Of a stretch of 64,000 nt of DNA, positions 23,101 to 35,200 are shown in pieces. Below the pieces are notes generated by a model. The model made no database searches, was not told the origin of the DNA, and saw only the letters and a program-made list of their open reading frames with translations. Origin of the DNA: Carya illinoinensis (Eukaryota > Streptophyta > Magnoliopsida > Fagales > Juglandaceae); assembly GCF_018687715.1 (NCBI RefSeq), contig NC_056755.1, positions 9,807,501 through 9,871,500 on the forward strand, read 5' to 3'. Numbering within the stretch: the first letter of the stretch is position 1; every line of letters begins with the position of its first letter. A program made the position numbers and the translations under genes.

Positions 23101-26100
23101 TGAGTCGCAGATACATTGACAATAATAGGTAGTTGTAGTCGAAGAAGTATATGCACAGATAACTAACAACAACAACAATGCAGCATGGTCGAGTTAATTT
23201 AACAGTATCTGCGTTAAAGCTTCATAAATACAGTCCTACCTTGATAGTTCGACCAGCGAGTTCCAATTTTCCATTCAAAGATTGAGCTGCCTTTGCATCT
23301 TCAAGCTTGGAAAACTGCAAAAGCATGAAGAACAAGTAACTACTCGATACCAATTTGTCAATCAAGAACACACTTAACATACAGTTAAGTAGGATTTATT
23401 ACTGACTTGAACAAACCCAAAACCCTTGCATTGTCCAGTCTCAAGGTCAAGAGGCAGTTGCACAAGCTCCACAGGACCAAATGGTTCAAAAATCTGAATA
23501 GCATCATAAGCAATACGCATTTCATCACAATTAATAACAATGTAACATGAAATTAAGGAAAACGATTTATTTTTATCCAAGGCAAATTGAAGGAAAACCA
23601 ATCAGAAGAAAAACATGTCAATGATAGAAAAATTAAACACAATTGCAGTACCGCTCTAAGTTGGCTTTCGGTCATATTGAAGTGTAAGTTGCCCACATAC
23701 AGTTTTCTATCCACTGCCCCATATGGACCTGCAAGACCACCTGAACCCCCACCAGAAGCAGTAGATTGAACTAGGTTCTTTTCAGCCTCAGAAGGTTTAA
23801 CCATAACAGGTTGTCCAAGAAGTAGTTGGCCAGAGAGAGCAATTGCCATTGGCACAGACATTGCATCATAGAATTCAATATACCTGCGGTATCACCGAGG
23901 CTTGCATAAGTTTTTCCAAACATATGAGACTAAAAAAATTGCCACCAAAACATACAAAGCTTATAGTTAAGAGAATTGGGAAACAAAAACTTTAGTGTAG
24001 AAAGCTCCAGCAGAGATTCTTTTGATGAATTTGATGGACTTGTAAACTAAAATGTCAGCTCATAACAGCAAAAATAAAGAAATAGAACAAAAATTACATG
24101 AAGGATCAGAAAACCATAACAGATGAGGAAAGAGGTCATCTCCCACATAACCCTAAGGGGGAGATGGATGGGAATGACAAGAACCACTCTTGTTCAATAA
24201 CCATGAAAGTGCAGGTTAAGGGTTGAAAATCTAAAATAAAACCATTATAAGGGAAAGTATCAATTTAAGTTTAAACACCACCAATGAGCAATCAGTTATC
24301 AAGTAAATCCGAAACTGGTACAATATACCAGAACTAGAGCCAAGTCCAGAAAATATGCTTCCCCCCTCCTCTATTACCACAAAAGGAAAGGGGTGGAAGG
24401 GGAGAAACTTGCCAGGTTTAATTCTCATATATGGCTGTTGCCAAAAGTAAACTCTAACCAAATTAAGCCTCTTGGCCCTTTATGGTGGGGTGCACATCGG
24501 CATACAATGCATCTTAATATGGCTAGAAAATTTCAAAAGAACACAAAATATTAAAAAAGTCAGGTTCAAGTCATCTACCTTGAGTACACAGCATGAATGG
24601 ATTAAACATGAGTGCATCCTCATCATTATTGCAATGCTAGTCCATTTAAGAATACCGTTGAACTTGATTATCATAAGCTGATATCCTAATAATTATTTTA
24701 CAAGGTATGCATAAGAATATAATATTTTCCAACAAAAAAGGGTCATACCCAACTCCCTTGGACCGTCTTGAATTCCTGTCCATGATCAGGCGAACATCCC
24801 TCACCTGAAATGAGGAAAAAACTTTGAGGGAAAAGGGAGCCAAAGCAAATAGGAACACAATATAAATGAGCAAGGATAATGCGTGGAGGGAAAAACTAAA
24901 TGACCACCCTGCACATCAAAACACCAACATCCGGGTGCTCACAAAATTGTCACATAACTCATATGTATGCTTTCACTCACCCCAAAGTATACAGAATGTT
25001 GAGACACAAGTAAGTCAATATACTACTCGTAACTGAAGGCAGAGGAGCATTTACTGCAACAGCAACCAAATGTATCTCAATAACATGCTACTTATCAAAA
25101 AAAAAAAAAAATGTATCTCAATAACATGCACTCATAATGTTTGAAGTAATGTCTCATGCAATAATAGTGTAACTATTCTCGCATAAGTAGCAAGAAATGA
25201 AAATCTGAAATTAAGACTTCCAACTAATGACAGAAAAAAAATATATCGTAAAGGGAAGTGCTCTTTTACATCCTAGATTTTGTCATCCTCAGCCACGCTA
25301 ACTAGTGTGGCACATTTTAAGTGATTTAAGTGGTTAACATAAAAAGCCACTTGTACTGCACCACTACAACAAGTGTGACTGGGGATAAATAAATTTAGGA
25401 TGAATAGTAACATTGCTCTATCATGAAAGAAATCTAGCAACTGTAATGGTCTGCAGAGTATGAAAAATCGAACTCCACCAACCTTGCCCGCTCTAGAGAA
25501 GAACTCATACGCATCCCTCTCAGTTGCCTTGAGAGGCATCTGCCACCATTAGATTCATATCAGCAAATCAAACAAACGAAACAGATTAAAAAAAAAAAAA
25601 AAATTTTTTGGTCTGATAGCATTTAAAGATGTAAAATACATAGTAACAGGTGTTCTACCTGGTATGCAAAGACAGTTCTCTGATCCCTTTCTGGATCAGC
25701 TTCTGGCTCCACTGCTTCTTTTTTATCTTTAAATCTCCTGCCAAAAATACAAGTTTCAGCAAAATGATAAAAATAAGGTAGACCAATCATAGAAGGAAAA
25801 CAAATTGTTCCAAAAACATTTTGGAAAAAGATGCTTTTTTTTTTATATAGGTATTTGGAAAAAGATGCTGATAATAGTCAAACACACCCTTAGATTAAAG
25901 GATGCATTAGATCAAAATAGTTATTTTGCCCCTTTTTTCAGTATTGCGAGATATCCCAGGCATAACTTCCAAACAACAAAAATCAGACATTTTGGGGATT
26001 TATTTATCTCATCAGGTCAAGCACCCTTAGATGCTGATAATAGTCAAACACACCCTTTGATTAAAGGATGCATTAGATCAAAATAGTTATTTTGCCCCTT

Positions 26101-29100
26101 TTTTCAGTATTGCGAGATATGCTAGGCATAACTTCCAAACCACAAAAATCAGACATTTTGGGGATTTATCTATCTCATCAGGTCAAGCACCCACCCATCT
26201 TGCTGTCCTCGCCAAGTAAGGATACAGATTGAGAAGCAATTCTGCCAATGCAATATGAACATGAACCAAGAAATTCCTTTCTGCATGTAGCTAGATTGCA
26301 TGGTAATGCATTTCATTATCTATACTTCATCATGATAAACTTTCAATACCCACTATACTATTTATGTTTCAACTGATCCATAAACTAGTAAACCTCCAAT
26401 TCGATAACAATTATTGATGGCATGATTTTTTTTGTAAGTAGAATAAGTTTTATTAGGACAAGTAAATAAGCGTAGCCCAAGTACATAGGAAGTATATAAA
26501 AGAGAACACCTAGTTACAACTCAGGAGCTAGAAATGGATGAGAGAAAATCATACCTACTAAACCCATTGAATATAATAGCAGAAGCCCAATGGAATAAAG
26601 TATGGAAAAAGAAACATATGAGATATGCAAAGAGTTTTTACGGTTTTCAACCCAAATGCACCAAATGAGACAGAAATGGATTATTTTCCACACAACGGAA
26701 ATTTGAGGGTTACCCTAAGGCCCCTCCAACAAGCAAGAAGACCCACCACCCTCCTAGGCATCACCCCCGCAAATCTGTTCCCGCTGAATACCCATCCCAC
26801 AATGACTTTGCCACCTCACAGTGAAGATTTTCCGGAGAGAGGCAGTCCAACCAAAGAAAACAGCCTTGGAGGGCACCTTACCTCCTCATATGCATTTCCA
26901 AGGAAATGAATTATGATTCTAACCTACCAGAACCTTGTATGGATCATACAGTGAACTTCTTGTTCCCAGAGTGAATCCAGAGCATCCTGTCAACCTCAAC
27001 AGAGCTCAAAGTGGCAGCAAGCTGAAAATTTGGAAGTGTGCAGCAAGATGACATGATATCATGAGACCACACGTACAGTCATAATACAATTTCACCTTGT
27101 ACAGTGGCAAATTCTTTTTTTTTTTTTTAATTGGCACTAGATTTCCATAAACGAAGTCCTAACTAATCCCGAGGGTGTACAAGCCCTCGGCAAAAAGTTT
27201 CTTGCAAGTACACCTCGGGTAATTCAAAGGAAAATGTCCCGAGTCTGATGGCCCCTAGAAATTGTTTTCATCTAAGTGAGTCCAAACCTTAGACTAGGAG
27301 GAGGCATTCCACCAAGACCGAGGCCTTTACCACTTACGCCAACCCCAAATTCTAAATATTCAATTTACCCTCCAAAATAAAAAATAAAAATCGCTTTATA
27401 TAATTCACTTGTTTGTTACATGGATGAATTTGATTTTTATTTTCAAACTCTTCTACATACAAAGCACTTGCTTCTGCAGCTAAAGGGGCAAATACCAACG
27501 AAAAAGTCCAAATGCAAGAATGGAGCAAGAAGTGCCTAGAGCTCCTAGTTTAGAATCTCTTTAGCTTTTCTCATTGCACTAACAATCGTGTTAACCATCC
27601 CTTGAGCAAGTGAAGTGACCAACGGGTACTGAGCAAGATGGATCTGACAAGGAATAAGTACTTCCACTCCATCCCTCCCTCAATCCCAAACTGACTCAAT
27701 GCCATTGCACTCCTCTCTGTGTAGCCTCTATAATCTACATATTTCTGCCTTTCTGTAAAACCCCAAAGAAGGCCCAAACCACATGGCCTATAATTCAAAA
27801 GCACTAGTCAATGATACAATTGGAGCACTATTGGAACCATATAAAAAGCAAGAACTTCTCCTTCCCAAGTAATGTGGGATCTCATTCACCACCTATCATT
27901 ATCCTTATCATATGGGGTATCACACTTTAACACCTCAAATTCTCCCTAACCTTCGCCTTAGTCTCTTGCAAAAAGGAAGTTCTTAAATACACACCTCCTT
28001 ACCCTTCATATATTCTTTCTTTTAAACCCAAACAATCACTCAGTCGACTTCATGAATCCCAAGAACTACAAAAATAGAGGCCTTAAAAAGAAAAATAATC
28101 TTTTACAGCCTCTACATATTTCACTGCCTCAAACATCTCAAATCCTCCCTAAACCTTAGCCCCCATCTCTTTGCAAAAGTAAGCTCTTATTCATCTCCCA
28201 AACAGATATGTCTGAGGCCCTATATCATCCTCTTACAACCACGAATCATTACTCACTCAACATTGATATATCCCCCACGCCTTCATCACATCTATGGCGG
28301 AGAAGATTGACAGAGAAGAGATGAACAAATGCTAGTCGAAGGGGAGCTTAGGATGGGTCAGTATCCAAGATTGCTGTCTCCATGTTCACCCTCTTACCAC
28401 TAGGCTACACCCTGATGGGTCATTGAACCATTCTTTCGGCATTTGACCTATATAATTTTGTTTCTAGTTTGGGTAAATTCTTATCCTAACTATATGATAT
28501 GCCAATAATCATAGGAGTTACGATTACCAAATTTCATATACTTCTTTACAAGATACATAAAACTCTTCTTATCTTCTAAACATCTGTCGTCTTTTATTTT
28601 TCAGGAAACGACCAGTTAAAAACTAAAAGCCTTCATTTAGTTTCAAACTGCTATTTGTACAAGAAAAAAAAACACCATAACTACAATCCAAATACAAACA
28701 AACGATCTAAGTCGACTAGTCTACAAATTTGAGCACAAACTTCTATCTTCTCTCTTGAACCACCAACAAGAAGAACAGAGCTGAATCCAGAAGAAATCAA
28801 AAACGAAAAATGTAATACGTTTTAAAAGAAAAATAACCTGCTGTCTCTCATTTCTAGGTCTCTTTCCCTCTCTCGGTCGCGGTCCGATCGACTCCTGCTT
28901 CTCCGCGACCTTTCTCTCTCCTCTTTCTCCCTTCTTTCCCTTTCTTTCTCCCTCTCCCTCTCCTTCTCCTTCTCCTTCTCCCTCTCCTTCTCCTTTTCCC
29001 TCCTCTCTCTCTCCCTCTCCTTCTCCTTGTCCCTCTCCCTTCTCTCTCTCTCCTTGTCTTTCTCTCTACCACTCCGTTCTCGCTCTCGCTCGCGCTCGCG

Positions 29101-29373
29101 GTCCTTCTCTCTCTCCGAGTCTCTGTGATGCCGATCCTTATCTCGATGACTAGAACGCTCTCGGTCACGCCTGTCGCTGCCATTCTCATCGTCGGCTCTG
29201 GACCTCCTGGTCTTTCGGTCCTCCCCGTCGGGGAGAGCAGGATCCTCCTCGTCTACATCCCTCTTCCTGTAGGTCCTCTCGCTGCCTTCCTTGCTCCTAT
29301 TCTTCCTCTTCGAGTCCCGGTCATCGTTCTCCTCCACCGTCTTCTCCAAGTACTCGTAAGCGTCGAAGTCCAT
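20115..29373 (-). CDS. CC1-like/RBM39-type splicing factor
   Basis: Thirteen exons join in phase (5' to 3'): 29373-28838, 25737-25659, 25539-25483, 24804-24749, 23883-23652, 23493-23407, 23314-23240, 23083-23000, 22557-22493, 22421-22223, 21785-21697, 21163-21049 and 20156-20115, giving 571 aa. The start MDFDAYEYLEKTVEE is family-typical. Residues about 50-178 are an arginine/acidic RS-like tract. RRM1 (about 198-280) begins RTVFAYQMPL, and RRM2 (about 300-380) begins DRKLYVGNLHF. A glycine/serine linker, DDDDGGG and an alanine/proline segment lead to a C-terminal U2AF-homology-motif domain (SECLLLKNMFDP ... LRWFARR), which keeps the RxF signature. RBM39/CAPER proteins act in the nucleus in 3' splice-site recognition with U2AF. 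Large introns host LINE, SINE and MITE insertions, but every exon is intact. The final exon codes only 13 residues. Confidence 0.95.
20385..20510 (-). mobile_element. tRNA-derived SINE fragment in CC1-like intron 12
   Basis: In reverse it reads GGCTCAAGTGGCGGGGGCTT, then GGTTTAAGGCTTGAACCC, resembling polymerase III A and B boxes. It then continues GGGTGCAAACAGTTTCTA, a segment shared with the copies at 22.0 and 27.2 kb. Confidence 0.6.
20789..20952. repeat. 82 bp tandem duplication in CC1-like intron 12
   Basis: TCAAATAAAAAATATTTTCA begins at 20789 and again at 20871. The two 82 bp units are almost identical (CAGACAATTTTGA versus CAGAGAATTTTGA at the ends), which points to a recent event. 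Confidence 0.95.
21244..21263. repeat. (GT)n microsatellite in CC1-like intron 11
   Basis: About 10 GT dinucleotides, flanked by CACGT and ACACACATG. Confidence 0.9.
21806..22147 (-). mobile_element. GATGAGATGAGATG-type MITE with a nested SINE, CC1-like intron 10
   Basis: The left end (GGTTTGATTACACA, then CCATCTCATCTCAT) and right end (CATCTTATCTAAACTGTGTAACC) form the MITE termini. The family interior (ATTTTATTCAACTTTCAACA) is at 22100-22125. At about 21852-22020 it is interrupted by a T17 run, then a SINE in reverse (AAATCCCGGTTCTATGGAAG to GGATTGTTTGCACCCAA). The SINE body is related to the plus-oriented one at 32.5 kb. Confidence 0.7.
25086..25132. repeat. Short duplication ATGTATCTCAATAACATGC
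   Basis: The 19 bp motif occurs at about 25070-25088 and 25112-25130, separated by TACTTATC plus a poly-A. It looks like a minute retroposon with a target duplication, inside CC1-like intron 3. Confidence 0.55.
25863..26194. repeat. 166 bp tandem duplication in CC1-like intron 1
   Basis: AGATGCTGATAATAGTCAAA starts at 25863 and again at 26029, and CAAGCACCC ends each unit (26026 and 26192). The copies differ at only a handful of bases (for example ATCCCAGG/ATGCTAGG and TTATTTATC/TTATCTATC). Confidence 0.95.
26426..26900 (-). mobile_element. 5'-truncated LINE fragment in CC1-like intron 1
   Basis: The low end reads TAAGTTTTATTAGGACAAGT, then AAGCGTAGCCCAAGTACA, the reverse of the local LINE 3' end. 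Minus-strand translation near 26880-26820 gives the start of the zinc-binding region (KVRCPP.LFSLVGLPLSG). Stops are frequent. Confidence 0.7.
27108..27345 (-). mobile_element. tRNA-derived SINE in CC1-like intron 1
   Basis: A T15 run at the low end is the reversed A tail. In reverse the head reads GGGGTTGGCGTAAGTGGTAA (an A box like TRGYNNARNGG), then TGGAATGCCTCC, then CTAAGGTTTGGACTCAC. The remainder (CCCGAGTCTGATGGCCCCTA) matches the copy at 34.3 kb. Confidence 0.65.
27430..28430. other. Part of CC1-like intron 1 with unassigned repeat-like sequence
   Basis: A 77-codon minus-strand ORF (27804-27571) has no family I recognise. Two diverged copies of CAAATCCTCCCTAAACCTTA-like sequence lie near 27945 and 28135. 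At 28360-28425 the reverse strand has TAGCCTAGTGGTAAG, an A-box-like motif of another SINE. All of it is intronic to the splicing-factor gene. Confidence 0.4.
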
Positions 29374-31170
29374 GGGTTCCTCTCCTTCAAGACTTTCTCG
29401 AAACCCTAGATTAAATATTTGCAGGGGAAGTGATGGAATAGTTCGAATTTGTGCAGTGCAGCAATGGAGATTGGGGTTGTCTAGGGTTTTGGAAGGGCTT
29501 GGGCTGGGTGCTACTACTGCTACGGTTATCTATGATCTGGAGTTTGGAGTCTTTGGACTCGAGATGTGATTTTGTCAAAGAGATGCTGAACTTGTGGGGA
29601 TATACCGCATTAGCTCATTGTGCGATGATCCCATCGTAAAATGAATGTCACTAGGATTAATTAATTACGCAAATATAACATTTTATGACAAAGTTTGGTG
29701 TTGCATGTCTTCGTATTTTAAAATTTATATTCTAAACTAAATTATGTCATATAAATATTTTATTAAGTATATACTAGATTAACTTGTAAATTACAAATTT
29801 ACCATTAAAACAATTTAAAACAAAATGTAGAATCGAAATTTGGGACGAAATAGAATAAATATATATATAGAAGAAATATTTTAACCATAAACAGATTTAA
29901 TAAAAGTAAACATATAAACTAACGTAACTTGATATAATATAATATATTATAAAATTATTTCTATTGTAAAATTTATCTAACACAATGTATGAAGTTATGT
30001 CAATTTATTTAGTAGCAGATTTAATAAAATTTAGCCAAAATTTGATTAAAAAATTCACTTTTATAAATTTAAATAATCGCTTTTCAACAATACAAAATAA
30101 TAAACTTAACAAATCTATCATATTTTATTAAAATATTAATTTTGACCTTTTTATTTATTTTAAAAATTACAAAACGATACCAGAAGCAACTCCACGTAAA
30201 TTTAAAGAAGCCTTAAAGGATTTGAAAATTAATTAAGTAATCTAACAAACTATAAGAAAAACCCTAGAAGAAACCACATTCATTAATGGAATACAAGGAA
30301 AATAAATATATAGGATCTATGGCCCAGCTAAGGTGGGCTTTCCATTTTCTAAGACTCATAACCCAAAAGCAAACTATTCAACACATCGTACTCTGTTCCT
30401 TGTCAAGGATTTCTCAGAAACCAAACGAAATAGAGTATTTCTCAGGAACGCGCAAAACGAATAGCACAAGAGAGGGAATTTTTTTATAGCAAAATAATAT
30501 TTTAACCAGGAATTGTGACTTTAAATTTACTACTTGTTCTCCGCTTATTTATATCATCCTAACAAAATTCAAAGCTATGCATAAAACTCCGCACAATTCT
30601 TCTTTTAAAAAATAATCCATGTGATATGAGGTAATTTTTATTTCCATCAACATTAATCCAAAATGCGAGTCTAAAAAGTATTTTTCTGTACAAATTATAT
30701 TTACTATTTCTTTTCAAATGAATTTGATTTTTAAGTAAAGTTCCAACCTATTTTTAGTTAATATAGGTTGACAAAAAATAAAATAAAAAAGGACTTCGTG
30801 GAGTCACACTCACACTTGCTCATCGACATCCTCTCCGAATTTGGGTAATCTGATCACAAATTAGTCCGCCTATGAGCAAGCGTTATGATGACTTTCAGTG
30901 AACCAAACAAATTTCCAAGACTGCTGTCAAACTGGAGAAAACCCCAAGAAAGACTCTTCGTTTCAAATCTCAAAATCATAGAACCATTTCACTTAGATTT
31001 GGCAAAACCATGATTGCATTTGCCGATGTCGTAGAATTAGCATTGCCATTGCTCTTTATGTTCGTCGTTTTATTAAAATCATACACGCTAAATCGATGTC
31101 CTCCACAGGATTTTGAGGATTTTAATAAATTTGGTTAATGCTGCTAATAATTATCACCTACACCTTGCTT
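29374..31170. promoter_or_regulatory. Upstream region of the CC1-like gene
   Basis: The first 250 bp or so upstream of the start codon (29374-29640) are GC-balanced and probably hold the 5' UTR and core promoter. Beyond that the DNA is strongly AT-rich with no gene. No clear TATA box was found. Confidence 0.4.
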
Positions 31171-31175
31171 GGTAA

Positions 31176-31390
31176 GATTAGGTTTAGATAATGAGTTGAG
31201 ATGATGAGATAAATTGAGATGCAAATCGAATAAAATATTATTAAAAATTAGAATATTATTTTTTAATGTTATTATTTTGGGATATATAAAAAAATTAAAT
31301 TATTTATTATATTTTCTATAGAAATTTGTAAAAATTATAATGATAAAATGAAATGAATTAAGATGAACTCCCAATTCAAACCAAGCCTAA
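31176..31390 (+). repeat. GATGAGATGAGATG-type MITE copy
   Basis: The copy runs from GGTTTAGATAATGAGTTGAG through AAAATATTATTAAAAATTAG to GATGAACTCCCAATTCAAAC and CAAGCCTAA. Both ends and the family interior are present. It lies between the CC1-like and LIKE-COV genes. Confidence 0.7.
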
Positions 31391-31410
31391 ATGCTCCTTT
31401 TCCATAGCTT

Positions 31411-31760
31411 CAGGCTACGTTAGATATTGAGCTAAGCTAAACTAAGTTTGTTATAAATAGTAATGAATTAAATTCGTAAAATGAGTTATATGAAACTCAT
31501 TTAAAACAAATTTAGATGTGTTTAAATGTTAAAATAAATTTAGAGATATTTATGAAAAATTAAAAAAGATTGTAGATCAAACATATAAAAATATGTTAAT
31601 TTGAAAAAAGTTGTACATCACACATATAAAAAGGTGTAAAGAGGTTTTGAGTTAAGATACGTTTAGTAATTTGAGAGTTGGGTATTTGAATGTTAGACTC
31701 AACTTAAAATTAAACTAAACTAAGTTATTCTCAGCTGAATCTAACAACCAAACTAGCCTG
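31411..31760. repeat. 350 bp MITE-like element with inverted ends
   Basis: The left end CAGGCTACGTTAGATATTGA (then GCTAAGC) and the reverse complement of the right end (CAGGCTAGTTTGGTTGTTAG, then ATTCAGCTGAG) share CAGGCTA, TTAGAT and AGCT.AG with small gaps. The interior is AT-rich and non-coding. I cannot name the family. Confidence 0.5.
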
Positions 31761-32280
31761 GACATCTTCAGGCTCCAGATACCAAACTCGATTCAAGTTC
31801 TGTTCCAGTTTTCTGTAATCAGGCAGGCTTCTCTTTTTGTAAACAGAACCGAATGCGATGATACTGGAAGGACCAGCAACTTTATTTGTGATTATCTAGA
31901 CTGTCCCAGTTAAGTTCCAAGGAGTTGGAAACACATCACTATTACTTAAAAAATGTAAAATGCAACAAGTTATATTGTCGGGTTTTCCACACTCTCTTGG
32001 GGACCAAAGACATAATAGAACAGACAATATGATCAGGGTATACACATACACATTCCCTCCAGACGCCTAAAATGACTTTTTGCTACAACGTATGAACTCT
32101 GACCTAAAAGAAATACAAAACAAAGTGTGCATAATAAGGATTTATCCTGAAGCCTGCTGCTATAGAACCCAGGTAATGTCATCATTCTTGTCATCAAGCG
32201 ATACTTTTTATGCTCACAAATAGTTTCGGGTTGTGAAGGTAATTACAATGTTACCAGGCATGCCTCTTTCTTCATTTCCA

Positions 32281-35200
32281 TCAGGCCATTCTGTTCAGAG
32301 GGATTCTCTCATTCGGTCGAGCAACCCTTTCCAAAGGCGAAATTGTTTGCGGCATTGTCATACCCCCAGAAACAATGATCTCTGTAGCATTGCCCAAAAA
32401 GGTGAGAAAAGCAGATAAATATCTATACTGAAAGCTTAACAGAGAAAAGCTCAGCACTCATGTATCCCCTTTTGTTAACATTTGTATTTTTTAGTTCCGT
32501 GTAGGGAAACTTCTGAGGGTGCAGTGCACAGGACCTGGGTTTACTCTGCAAGAATGAGTCCAAAGAGCCCTGCCATGGAGAGCTTCCCCGTCCAAAAAAG
32601 AAACTATATGTATTTTTTATATTTAAGCCAGGCACTCCTTTCACAGAGCTGAATCCATTGAGATTTGAACACCCCCATCAATTAGATTTGGCCTGACAGA
32701 CTACTCTACCATTACCCAGGCTTTTTGAGGTATCCAAGTGAGCTATCAAAATGGGACTATCATAGAAATTTGCCTTCAACAATAATGAAGAAAATGACCA
32801 AGATTTGTTGTCATCAAACACTAAACAGTGCAGTAAAACAGAAGACATACCTATGCCTTCTCGGATAGAAAGATTTGGTCTTATGATCTCATTGGTGTTG
32901 ACTAGAAAAATATCACCAATGTATAGATGGTTTGTTGGAACAAAAACACTACATAACTCTTCGTCTTCGTTATCTCTCTGCAATAAAAACCAACCAACAA
33001 AAGAAAAGAGACATAATTCAAAAAACACTAAACAGCGAGACAATATGATTCGTGTAAATAGCCACAGGATCCCACAAAAATCATTAGAACTCTTTGATCA
33101 GACTATTTCTATAAAGGAATAGAAACATTCACATCAGCATGAGCTGTCATATGAACTTCTTTTTAATGTATCGTCAAGTGAACTTTACAGAAACAGCCTA
33201 CATTGTTATAAAACAAAAACAATAACAATTTTTCTGAAGGTCACTCAAACATTAAGGTTACCATTTTCAAGAAAATATCTGTTTTTTTGGGACCAGTTTT
33301 GAAAGACAAAAGGGAACAGGAAGAGTACCTGAAGGGTGACACTTGATGTGATAAAACCAAAGGCATATTCCCCAACACGTGGGTGACGGATAATTGCTAC
33401 CTCCTTAAAGGCTGTCGTATTTTGGTCTGTAGAAATGTCATCATGCCGATTTAAAGTACATAAATAGAATTGCCATGATTGGGCTAACAAAATTGATCAA
33501 AAATAAAATTTAGGGCCAGACAAGTAGCTTCTATAATACCGTTTAAACACCTGGTGGAAGGCACCATATGCAAAATGCATTTAAGTCACCAGTTGCATTA
33601 CTAAGAAGAACAAAACAAACTGATCTCACCCCCCCCCCCCCCCCCCCCACCTTCCTCCTCTCTCTGAACTCCATAATTTTGAGCAATATGATATTATGAA
33701 TGGAATTTTTATAATTGGTTACCTGGAGAAATTGCAGCACTAATTTGTTTGGAGGCTGAGTATATATGTCTAATGAAAGGCATTCGCTTTATGAACCATT
33801 CTCCAAGTGAGAAAAGAGTGCCACCAATCCAAGACGAAACAAAAACACCAACAAAGAATACAAAAAGTAAAGATGTAATAAAACCGAGTCCTGCATCAAA
33901 AACCAAGTGTCATGAGACACAATCAAAGATGTAGAACACAAAAGCATGTTGGAAGAATAATCGCCTAAAACATAATAACAAAATAAGACAGAATAAAAAT
34001 TGGGGGAAGCAGAAAAATGCCATCATATCATGCACAAGATTTTACACCAACAAAATGAATATAAGGGAATCATACCCAAGAGTGAACATTATTTGAGACA
34101 TGGTAAAGGCATTATGGGCACGTCCAGCCATCTACAATATAAATCAATATGATCCACATCATCATTGATCCTCTAATGCCCACAAGACCAATGTTACTAA
34201 ACAACTTGGCATTCCAACCCAACCTTGTCACGTTCTAGACAACTTCAATCATCCCCCCCACACTAAATACTCAGTTCATAATCCATGAGACAAAACTACT
34301 TGCATTATTTTTTTTAGTGGCATTTAGCGTCCATGACAAAACCCAAATTAATCCCAAGGGTGCACAGATCTAAATTCCCCAGTCTGATGACCCCAGGAGT
34401 GTGAATGCAAAGTTTTAAACTTGGGACATCCGGTTTATACAACTTGCCTGAGGACCACTACGCCATCCCTTTGGGTTACTTACCAATAAAGATAAGAATA
34501 ACTTGAACCTAGTTATCCAGCAGATAAAGCAATGTTGAGTAACTTAGCATGGTTTACAGTATCAACAATATTATAAGGCAGAAGTGGATCTATACTTGCT
34601 CCCCATACTATTCATAAGGCAGCATTCATCAAAAGAACTAATAGTCCATCCAAAACTTACCGAATATGTCAATGCCAAGCTGGGCATACATTGGACTGAA
34701 GAAACCATCAACAAATTGAATAAACCACCAAGTAATGAAAAATGTGACTGCAACTGGGAAAAGAACTACACTGCAGTTTCACAATTCAACATAAAATCAT
34801 TATTGGAGATAAGAAACTGATAAGCAATAAGTGCATCAAGAGCAACAGTTGAATTTATTACCATCCAGTCATAAACTTCTTAGAGACCCAACTCTGAAGA
34901 ACAAAACAGCAAGCCTGAACAAGTGAATGGAACAAGAAATTAGAAGCTAAAACATTTTAGGTTCTTTTTAAACCTATCCAAACAGGAACATGTAAATCCA
35001 AACATATTCGATTCAAAGAGTGCCAATATACTTAAGCAAGAGTACACGGTAAATGTTTAATATGCCAATATCCTAGTTGTAAAAGGACTCGATTCAGTAC
35101 TGGTAATTTGTTATTCAATACCATAAATAGGACGATCCCAATAATCTTCTTAAACCATATAACCTACCTCCGGGATTGAGACAGATTTTGAGGCTAAATA

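Noticed and set aside
27571..27804. 77-codon minus-strand ORF in CC1-like intron 1
   Set aside because: No recognised domain; it lies in repeat-like intronic sequence without matching splice sites to the host gene.
28854..29409. Plus-strand and alternate minus-strand ORFs of 90-110 codons
   Set aside because: They are shadows of the low-complexity RS-rich first exon of the CC1-like gene.
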